This document shows positions 1 through 4,801 of a stretch of 5,242 nt of DNA, in pieces. Both the position numbers and the translations under genes were made by a program. Location: assembly GCA_031285645.1 (NCBI GenBank), contig JAITVU010000029.1, forward strand, positions 1 through 5,242, in the 5' to 3' direction. Positions within the stretch are counted from its first letter, which is position 1. Every line of letters begins with the position of its first letter. The notes under the pieces are model-generated. The model ran no database searches. It was not told the DNA's origin and saw only the letters and a program-made list of their open reading frames with translations. Source of the stretch: Oscillospiraceae bacterium. GTDB lineage: Bacteria; Bacillota; Clostridia; Oscillospirales; Ruminococcaceae.

Positions 1-282
1 AAGGCGATCCGTTCAGGGCTTGCGGGCAGCACGGTGTTGGACGCGAAGCTGCCGATGATTCTGGAGCGGGATTTTAAACCGGGCGGTAAGATATCCATCA
101 ATCTCAAGGACATTAAAAACGCGATGGCGGCGGCTCAGGATACAAACACCCCCCTCCCGCTGACAGGGCAGCTGCGCGAAATATTGCAGGCGCTGGCGGA
201 TTCGGGGCACATGGATGACGATCACGGCGGCATTGTGCAGTATTTTGAATCCCTTGCGGGCGTTGAGGTTAAGAGCAAATAA
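1..282 (+). CDS. Beta-hydroxyacid dehydrogenase (GarR/LtnD/HIBADH family), C-terminal fragment
   Basis: The frame is open from the first base, so the gene starts left of the window; 93 residues and a TAA stop are present. The fragment matches the C-terminal all-alpha domain of the 3-hydroxyisobutyrate / 2-hydroxy-3-oxopropionate (tartronate semialdehyde) reductase family. Visible family hallmarks are GSTVLDAK, the D-F-K-P-G-G segment, the conserved lysine-aspartate pair in LKDIKNA, the PLPLTGQ stretch, and an ending in YFESLAGVEV. The Rossmann NAD(P) domain and the catalytic lysine lie outside the window. These enzymes are cytosolic NAD(P)-dependent oxidoreductases for small 2- or 3-hydroxyacids. 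The next gene, 105 bases downstream on the same strand, is a four-carbon acid sugar kinase. In known tetronate pathways that pairing points to an L-threonate/D-erythronate dehydrogenase (LtnD-like) rather than valine catabolism. Family assignment is secure; the substrate is inferred from context only. Confidence 0.9.
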   Translation, partial: KAIRSGLAGSTVLDAKLPMILERDFKPGGKISINLKDIKNAMAAAQDTNTPLPLTGQLREILQALADSGHMDDDHGGIVQYFESLAGVEVKSK

Positions 283-369
283 ATAGTGTGAGCGTTGCAT
301 TTGAAGCGGTAAGGCACGGTCTTGACGTCAACCCTGTTTTGCAAAATTGCCGGGCGACTGTGCACAGCG

Positions 370-375
370 AAAGGA
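370..375 (+). promoter_or_regulatory. Ribosome binding site for the DUF1537 kinase
   Basis: AAAGGA lies 12 bases before the ATG at 388. The spacing is a little long, but it is the only good Shine-Dalgarno match in the gap. The ATG at 376 sits directly against it and the upstream TTG at 322 has no comparable site, so it favours the start at 388. Confidence 0.5.
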
Positions 376-387
376 ATGACTTGTTAT

Positions 388-1824
388 ATGATAAAGGCGT
401 TGGATGCCTCGGTCCTGGAAACGTTCCCCGCGGTGGACCGAACGCGGGTTGAAAAGGACCTGACCGCCGAACTGGCTGCCCTGAACAGGAAAATCGTCGT
501 GCTGGACGATGATCCGACGGGTGTGCAGACCGTGCAAGGCGTGAATGTCTACACGAGCTGGGACAGGGAAGCCATACGGGCCGGATTTGATGAGGAAAAC
601 AGCATGTTTTTCATCCTCACAAATTCGCGGGGTTTTACGGCTGCCCAGACAAAGGCTGTTCATACCGATATTGCCCATACGCTGCTGCGGGTTGCTGAAG
701 AAACGGGAAAAGAGTTTATTCTGATCAGCCGGAGTGATTCCACTTTGCGCGGCCATTATCCCCTTGAGACTCAGACGCTCCGGGATGTGATCGAGGCGAA
801 TTCGACACTGCGCTATGACGGCGAGGTGATCGTGCCGTTCTTCAAGGAGGGCGGGCGCTTTACAATCGGCAATGTCCATTATGTGCGGGAAGGGGACAGC
901 CTCACACCCGCCGGTATGACCGAATTTGCCAAAGACAAGACATTCGCTTACACATCGTCTCACCTCGGCGACTGGTGCGCCGAGAAGACCGGCGGCGCTC
1001 ACAGCGCGGACGCTGTGACATATGTATCATTGGAGAGCCTGCGCGCGCTTGACTACGACGGCATTCAAAGGCAGTTGATGACCGTCCGCGATTTTGACAA
1101 AGTGATTGTGAACGCTGTCGACTATATTGATGTCAGGATTTTTGCCGTGGCACTCATCCGCGCTTTGCGCGCGGGCAAGGCGTTTATGTTTCGCAGCGCG
1201 GCGGCGCTGACAAAGGTTTTGGGCGGCATTCCGGACCGCGCGCCGCTGGCCAGGCAGGATATCATATCCGGACAAACGGACTGCGGCGGCGTGGTATTGG
1301 TGGGATCCCATGTCAACAAAACGACACGCCAGCTTGAAGAACTGAAAAACTGCGCCTATCCGATAGATTTTTTAGAGTTTAACCAGCATCTTGTGCTTGA
1401 GGAAGGCGGACTTGAACGTGAAGTGGAGCGTGTGGTCGGCGCCGCGCAGGAAGCGGTCCGGATGGGGAAGACAGTGGCCGTTTACACGAGGCGTGAGCGC
1501 TTCGATCTTGATACCGCCGACGGTGACAGGCAGCTGGAGGTATCGGTCAAAATTTCCGACGCCGTTACAAGCATCATCGGCAAAATGACGGTGCGTCCAA
1601 GCTTTATTATCGCCAAGGGCGGCATCACGTCCAGCGACGTGGGCGTGAAGGCGCTTAAAGTTAAAAAGGCGCTTGTTATGGGGCAGATCAGCCCCGGTAT
1701 TCCGGTTTGGATGACGGGATGCGAGAGCAAATTTCCCGATATGCCCTATATCATTTTTCCCGGCAACGTTGGTGAGGAGGATACCCTGCGCCGTATTGTT
1801 GAAACCCTGATGGCGCGGGACTAG
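388..1824 (+). CDS. Four-carbon acid sugar kinase, DUF1537 family (OtnK/DtnK-like)
   Basis: This is an ATP-dependent cytosolic kinase of 478 residues. The family phosphorylates C4 sugar acids, such as 3-oxo-tetronate to its 4-phosphate (OtnK) or D-threonate/D-erythronate (DtnK/DenK). The N-terminal substrate domain shows LDDDPTG at about residues 39-45, ILTNSRG near 76-82, SRSDSTLRGH at 114-123 and VPFFKEGGRFTIGN at 149-162. The C-terminal nucleotide-binding domain begins near residue 300 (VGSHVNKTT, 305-313) and has GGITSSD at 411-417, GQISPGIPVW at 432-441 and FPGNVG at 457-462. Many proteobacterial members are around 420 residues; this one carries about 35 extra residues before the first motif. 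The open frame extends upstream to a TTG at 322 and an ATG at 376, but ATG 388 fits the Shine-Dalgarno site better. It follows a hydroxyacid dehydrogenase gene and is the last gene before a terminator; no otnC aldolase or otnI isomerase gene is seen downstream. The exact substrate cannot be read from sequence. Confidence 0.92.
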   Translation: MIKALDASVLETFPAVDRTRVEKDLTAELAALNRKIVVLDDDPTGVQTVQGVNVYTSWDREAIRAGFDEENSMFFILTNSRGFTAAQTKAVHTDIAHTLLRVAEETGKEFILISRSDSTLRGHYPLETQTLRDVIEANSTLRYDGEVIVPFFKEGGRFTIGNVHYVREGDSLTPAGMTEFAKDKTFAYTSSHLGDWCAEKTGGAHSADAVTYVSLESLRALDYDGIQRQLMTVRDFDKVIVNAVDYIDVRIFAVALIRALRAGKAFMFRSAAALTKVLGGIPDRAPLARQDIISGQTDCGGVVLVGSHVNKTTRQLEELKNCAYPIDFLEFNQHLVLEEGGLEREVERVVGAAQEAVRMGKTVAVYTRRERFDLDTADGDRQLEVSVKISDAVTSIIGKMTVRPSFIIAKGGITSSDVGVKALKVKKALVMGQISPGIPVWMTGCESKFPDMPYIIFPGNVGEEDTLRRIVETLMARD

Positions 1825-1886
1825 GCTTTTCTGTATTTATACGCCTTTTTTAAGCCTGCTTTGCCTGCACTGGAATCAATCAAACC

Positions 1887-1920
1887 AACACGGCCTGTCG
1901 TTAACGACAGGCCGTGTTTT
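1887..1920 (+). terminator. Intrinsic terminator, perfect 32-bp palindrome
   Basis: Bases 1887-1918 are a perfect inverted repeat: AACACGGCCTGTCGTT followed directly by its exact reverse complement. As RNA it gives a 14-bp GC-rich stem with a UUAA tetraloop, followed by UUUU. It lies 62 bases after the kinase stop and ends the sugar-acid operon. Because the stem is symmetric and the other side reads into T-rich sequence (TTGGTTTGATT), it may also stop - strand transcripts coming from the convergent gene at 2057-2626. Confidence 0.85.
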
Positions 1921-1944
1921 GGCTAAAACAGGTTGAGTGTATTT

Positions 1945-2047
1945 ATACCAATATCCAATTAAAAAGCAGATAAAAACGAGCGATGGATTTTAGGTAAAAC
2001 GCGTTCTGAGCGACGTTTTTATCGCTCTTTTTAACGGATTTTGGTAT
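1945..2047. repeat. 103-bp element with long imperfect inverted arms, MITE-like
   Basis: The left arm (about 1945-1982, starting ATACCAATATCC) and the right arm (about 2010-2047, ending GGATTTTGGTAT) are inverted copies. They share three blocks in the same order: ATACCAAnATCC, TTAAAAAG and GATAAAAACG, with a few mismatches and one- to two-base gaps. The centre (about 1983-2009) is not palindromic overall but includes TTTTAggTAAAA at 1988-1999. TTA occurs just outside or at both ends (bases 1943-1945 and 2047-2049), which could be a short target duplication. There is no room for a protein. Arms of this length with unrelated flanks suggest a non-autonomous mobile element. A large structured terminator between convergent genes is the alternative. 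I do not recognise it as a named family. Confidence 0.6.
2008..2032 (+). terminator. Possible + strand terminator inside the right arm of the inverted repeat
   Basis: GAGCGA (2008-2013) and TCGCTC (2022-2027) pair around an 8-base loop, followed by TTTTT at 2028-2032. This is a compact intrinsic-terminator shape on the + strand. It would compete with folding of the larger 1945-2047 inverted repeat. It would serve as a back-up stop for the kinase operon before transcription enters the converging gene. Confidence 0.5.
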
Positions 2048-2056
2048 TAAGGGGCT

Positions 2057-2626
2057 TCAGGCTTTTTTGAATGAGATGATATTGCCCGGTTGTCCCGGCC
2101 GCACCTCAACGACGGCGATGGGGTCCTCGGTCGTGGTTTCAGGTGTGCCTTTGAGATAGAAATTCACGACGTTGACTTTAGCGTTGTAACCGGCGGAAAT
2201 CTTTGCCGCCATGCTCAGCACGTCCGGTTCGGAGATCGCCCGGGCGTCGGAATCATCCACAGTGACAAAGTAGACGTTCTTACTTTCGGTGCCGGTGCGG
2301 ATCTTTTGGGTGACCACATAGCTGTAATAATGGTGCTCCTCGTATCCCGCTACAGGCGTTTCTGCCAGCGGTACAGCCGGTTCAGAGATCACGCTTCCGG
2401 GCGTCTGCTTCGAATAATCTACTCTTTCGGCATCCGGGATGTCCCACTGGGAAGGCGGCAGATCCAGCGTTTCGGACGCGCCGGGGCCGAGCCGCTCCGC
2501 ATCCGGAATCGATCTGTCATCGTCGTCACTCGCACCGAATCCAACCATGCCGAAGGCCATGATGGCCAAGCACAGGATGAGAGTAACGGTGAATTTGCCG
2601 GTTTTCAAGTAATTCCTTTTCATCAT
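2057..2626 (-). CDS. Exported hypothetical protein with duplicated IPDAER motif
   Basis: I do not recognise this 189-residue protein. The N terminus is a clear export signal: basic residues (MMKRNYLKTGK), a hydrophobic run at about 13-31, and a likely cleavage near FGA-S at 30-33. There is no lipobox cysteine at that point, so it is probably secreted or held at the membrane by an uncleaved signal. Next comes an acidic, proline-rich low-complexity stretch (34-94) starting with four aspartates and containing IPDAER twice, at 40-45 and 63-68, in different codons. The last about 95 residues look like a small folded alpha/beta domain, with aromatic HHYYSY at 98-103, beta-like VYFVTVDD (118-125), a predicted helix through about 133-146 and strands near the end (AVVEVRPG). 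AAAGGAG at 2632-2638 precedes ATG 2626 by 5 bases and ATG 2623 by 8, so either ATG may be used. The in-frame GTG at 2632 overlaps the ribosome site and is rejected. It is a single gene, convergent with the kinase. Confidence 0.8.
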   Translation of the reverse strand: MMKRNYLKTGKFTVTLILCLAIMAFGMVGFGASDDDDRSIPDAERLGPGASETLDLPPSQWDIPDAERVDYSKQTPGSVISEPAVPLAETPVAGYEEHHYYSYVVTQKIRTGTESKNVYFVTVDDSDARAISEPDVLSMAAKISAGYNAKVNVVNFYLKGTPETTTEDPIAVVEVRPGQPGNIISFKKA

Positions 2627-2631
2627 GAACA

Positions 2632-2638
2632 CTCCTTT
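2632..2638 (-). promoter_or_regulatory. Ribosome binding site for the exported protein
   Basis: AAAGGAG on the - strand, 5 bases before the ATG at 2626 and 8 before the ATG at 2623. It sets the start and rules out the in-frame GTG at 2632, which overlaps it. Confidence 0.75.
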
Positions 2639-2670
2639 ATTGGCAGAATGAGGTTTTTGCCGCTAATGCC

Positions 2671-2676
2671 AGTATA
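2671..2676 (-). promoter_or_regulatory. Candidate -10 element for the exported protein
   Basis: TATACT on the - strand matches TATAAT at five of six positions and would start transcription near 2664, leaving a leader of about 38 bases before ATG 2626. The position expected for -35 (about 2694-2699) reads AAAACA, only a three-of-six match. The promoter is therefore weak or activator-dependent, or the call is wrong. Confidence 0.35.
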
Positions 2677-2698
2677 AAGGACAAATGTTCCGCTGTTT

Positions 2699-2713
2699 TT
2701 TACAAACTGTAAA
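2699..2713. promoter_or_regulatory. Perfect dyad TTTACA-N3-TGTAAA, candidate regulator site
   Basis: TTTACA (2699-2704), AAC, TGTAAA (2708-2713) form a perfect 6-3-6 inverted repeat upstream of the exported-protein gene. Its centre at 2706 is about 42 bases before the inferred transcription start, the usual place for an activator that touches RNA polymerase at a weak -35. It is flanked by CTGTTTTT on both sides (2693-2700 and 2716-2723). No cognate regulator is encoded in the window. Confidence 0.35.
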
Positions 2714-2855
2714 CACTGTTTTTCTCGTAGAACGGCTTATAAAGCGCCGCGCCGCAAGACAGGCGAAAAGGTTTTAGCCCGGTTCACACCGTCCGGCCTC
2801 TTTATTCACAGATACACGGATGACGACACAGGATAAACAATAAATTAACAAAAAT

Positions 2856-3332
2856 TTAATCGTTAATATCCACGGTGCTCTCATGTATATTTTTCTCCAG
2901 GTGAATGAAAGTCAGGCGGGATGTGATCGACTCTTCTTTATAAGGAACATAACCCAACCGTTTATATAGCGTCAGATTTCTCAGGCTTCGGCTGCTTGTG
3001 AAAAGCGCATACCTGTGTTTGGGGCAAATAGTTTCCATCTCCAAAAGAAGTTTTGTGCCGATGCCCTGTCCCTGATACGCCGGGTGGACAATCAATTTTC
3101 CGATGTGCAGCGTCTCATTTTCGCTGTGACCGCGTACGGAACCGATAATTGTTCCCTGCGCGTCGAGGGCTTTCAGGATGATGCCGTTTTCAAATTCCCG
3201 CGCCACATCCTCCAGTTTTTGCTTAAGCGGCGGGATGTCCCGGTCGCCCAGCAAATCGGCTTCGCTTTGGTAAGCGAGGTACTGTAAATCAAGTATGGCA
3301 GGCAAATCGCCGCGGTCAGCTCTTTCTATCAT
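2856..3332 (-). CDS. GNAT family N-acetyltransferase
   Basis: This 158-residue cytosolic enzyme transfers an acetyl group from acetyl-CoA to an unknown amine. The acetyl-CoA binding motif A is clear: strand LHIGKLIVHPAY at 75-86, then the pyrophosphate loop QGQGIG at 87-92 and helix TKLLLEME. Motif B follows, with the usual helix and tyrosine in NLTLYKRLGY (118-127, Tyr122 the probable general acid). The N-terminal part (MIERADRGDLPAILDLQ) is the typical GNAT beginning. The length is normal for a single-domain member. The start is well supported: GGAGG at 3340-3344 stands 7 bases before the ATG. The gene is isolated, with 229 bases to the exported-protein gene and 233 bases to the upstream transporter operon. 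The acceptor could be a small molecule or a protein; the proximity to a polyamine transporter is weak evidence for a polyamine acceptor. Confidence 0.9.
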   Translation of the reverse strand: MIERADRGDLPAILDLQYLAYQSEADLLGDRDIPPLKQKLEDVAREFENGIILKALDAQGTIIGSVRGHSENETLHIGKLIVHPAYQGQGIGTKLLLEMETICPKHRYALFTSSRSLRNLTLYKRLGYVPYKEESITSRLTFIHLEKNIHESTVDIND

Positions 3333-3339
3333 AAGATGT

Positions 3340-3344
3340 CCTCC
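3340..3344 (-). promoter_or_regulatory. Ribosome binding site for the GNAT gene
   Basis: GGAGG on the - strand, 7 bases before the ATG at 3332. This near-ideal site fixes the start. No convincing promoter hexamers were found further upstream. Confidence 0.8.
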
Positions 3345-3370
3345 GGTTTTTCAGGGCCATTTAATATTCT

Positions 3371-3396
3371 GCGGCTTCATGCGCGCATGAGGCCGC
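3371..3396. repeat. 26-bp near-perfect palindrome in the GNAT upstream region
   Basis: GCGGCTTCATGCG is followed directly by CGCATGAGGCCGC. Twelve of the thirteen pairs are complementary, with one T/G mismatch (3376/3391). The core CATGCGCGCATG (3378-3389) is exact. No T-run follows on either strand, so it is not a standard terminator. It lies 39 bases upstream of the GNAT start codon and could be an operator, or a leader hairpin in the GNAT mRNA. Confidence 0.45.
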
Positions 3397-3514
3397 TGAT
3401 GCGGTTCGGATTTAAATACAGGGCGCGTTCTTCTAAACAACACATCCATGCGAAGCGTGGCACGGGCTTTACGCGCTTTGGTCTGAAACCGGTCCAGTTT
3501 TAAACCTAATTTAA

Positions 3515-3541
3515 AGGGGCTGGACATAAGTTCCAGCCCCT
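3515..3541 (-). terminator. Intrinsic terminator after potD
   Basis: AGGGGCTGGA (3515-3524) pairs perfectly with TCCAGCCCCT (3532-3541) around a 7-base loop. Read on the - strand, the stem starts 24 bases after the potD stop and runs into TTTAAATTA. The orientation and position fit the end of the polyamine transporter operon. The U-run is short and interrupted, so termination may be partial. Confidence 0.7.
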
Positions 3542-3565
3542 CTGTGAAAAACAGTCGATAAAACG

Positions 3566-4801
3566 TCATACGCCATAGTAATTTCTGTGATTCTTTCTGT
3601 AAGCGCGCAGCACGTTGATGCCGACCGATACAAGCACGGCGAGAACAAGGAGAACAGGCACCAGCATGCGGTTGTAGCTCTCATCATTGCTGAGAAGCTC
3701 GGTCCAGAGCTGGTCCATCAGTTTACTTGTGTCCTGGGGCAGGGGCGCGAAATATTCGGTGTTCTCGAGTACGGCGTCATCCGGATAAGCGATGGGATTC
3801 CCGGCGACCTCCTCATCCAGGATTTCCATAGCCGCCGCGTTCGGCGTGCCATAACCGATATATTCTGAGTTGGCCGCGCCGACTTCGGGTTCCAGCATGA
3901 AGTTGATGTACATCTCGGCCGCCTCCTTTTGGCGCGAGCCTTTTGGGATGCACAGGGCATCGACAAAAATATTGGTGCCCTCCCTCGGCACGGCAAAGCC
4001 GAGATCCTCGTTGCTGTCGATCATTGTCACGGCGTCTCCGGCATAGTAGGGGGCCAGAATCGCTTCGCCGTTGAGCATTTTGTCAAATATTTCGTCCATG
4101 ACGTAGGCCTGAACGAGTGGTTTTTGCGCCTTGAGCTGCTCAAGGCAGTCGCGCAGCTCCGCTTCATCCGTTGTGTTCAGGGAATAGCCCTGGCGGCTCT
4201 GCGCGATGGCGAAGGCGTCGCGGGAATTTGAGAACATCAGGATATCCCCGGTGTAATTTTCATCCCACAAAATATCCCATGTATTGACATCATCCCCATC
4301 GCGCAGCAGCATCTTATTGTATATGATGCCGACATAACCCCATGTGTAGGGGAGTGAGAAAACATTGCCGGGATCATAAATCGGGTCCATAAAGCCCTCG
4401 TCAAGGAGGTCCATATTGGGAATATTGGCGGCATCAAGCGGCAAGAGCATATTCTCGGCGACGAGGCGGCCGACCATATAGTCGGAGGGAATGATGACGT
4501 CGTAATTTGCGTTGCCGCTGCGCAGCTTTGAGTAGAGCTCCTCGTTTGTCGCGTAGGTTGAGTAATTCACCTTGATGCCGGTGAGAGCCGTAAAGGCGCG
4601 GTTCACATCGAGCGTGTCGTCCGAGCCGTCGGAGATGTATTCGCCCCAGTTATATACATTAATGGCGATACCGTCGGTTTTGAAGCGGTCGTAATAGTCT
4701 CGCGGGGATACAAGATCCATATCGTTATCGTCGGCAAAAACAGTCAGAGGCGCGGCAAGAAGCATGAGCGTCAGCAGGGAAGACACGGCTTTTTTAAACA
4801 C
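3566..4801 (-). CDS. potD: Spermidine/putrescine ABC transporter substrate-binding protein PotD, C-terminally anchored
   Basis: This is the extracytoplasmic polyamine-capturing component of a PotABCD importer, 411 residues. It has a signal peptide at 1-23 (MFKK start, hydrophobic 9-22, cleavage after VFA). The mature binding fold has VYNWGEYIS (49-57), a typical PotD opening; Trp52 and Tyr55 correspond to polyamine-contacting residues of E. coli PotD. STYATNEELYSKL, YDVIIPSDYMV (100-110), SLPYTWGYVGIIYN (149-162), the acidic VDAL at 280-283 and EYIGYGTPNAAA (313-324) are further family segments. No lipobox cysteine is present. Instead residues 379-398 form a transmembrane helix followed by a basic tail (RAYRKNHRNYY), so the protein is probably held by its C terminus. 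The start is the GTG at 4801, preceded by AGGGGGTG with a 6-base gap. The frame is open upstream to 4885, but that would put the signal peptide deep inside. The gene overlaps potC by 8 bases, implying coupled translation. Polyamine specificity is likely but not proven. Confidence 0.92.
   Translation of the reverse strand: MFKKAVSSLLTLMLLAAPLTVFADDNDMDLVSPRDYYDRFKTDGIAINVYNWGEYISDGSDDTLDVNRAFTALTGIKVNYSTYATNEELYSKLRSGNANYDVIIPSDYMVGRLVAENMLLPLDAANIPNMDLLDEGFMDPIYDPGNVFSLPYTWGYVGIIYNKMLLRDGDDVNTWDILWDENYTGDILMFSNSRDAFAIAQSRQGYSLNTTDEAELRDCLEQLKAQKPLVQAYVMDEIFDKMLNGEAILAPYYAGDAVTMIDSNEDLGFAVPREGTNIFVDALCIPKGSRQKEAAEMYINFMLEPEVGAANSEYIGYGTPNAAAMEILDEEVAGNPIAYPDDAVLENTEYFAPLPQDTSKLMDQLWTELLSNDESYNRMLVPVLLVLAVLVSVGINVLRAYRKNHRNYYGV

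Noticed and set aside
328..1002. A 224-residue - strand frame inside the kinase gene
   Set aside because: It is antisense to a strongly conserved DUF1537 coding region, with no recognisable domain.
2090..2677. A 195-residue + strand frame opposite the exported-protein gene
   Set aside because: It is antisense to a gene with a good signal peptide and ribosome site, and its translation resembles no family and looks like a codon shadow.
2777..2800. CCGG-rich hairpin as a possible GNAT terminator
   Set aside because: Only about four base pairs form around CCCGGTTCACACCGTCCGG, and on the - strand it is followed by no T-run, so the support is too weak.
3412..3445. Possible promoter for the GNAT gene (TTGTTT then TATTTA on the - strand, 16-base gap)
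   Set aside because: The -10 candidate matches consensus at only about three of six positions, and similar matches occur by chance in this AT-rich stretch.
3351..3569. A 72-residue - strand frame whose ATG overlaps the potD stop as ATGA
   Set aside because: There is no Shine-Dalgarno site, the potD terminator hairpin lies inside it, the composition is arginine-rich without any domain, and it covers the palindrome at 3371-3396. The ATGA overlap looks accidental.
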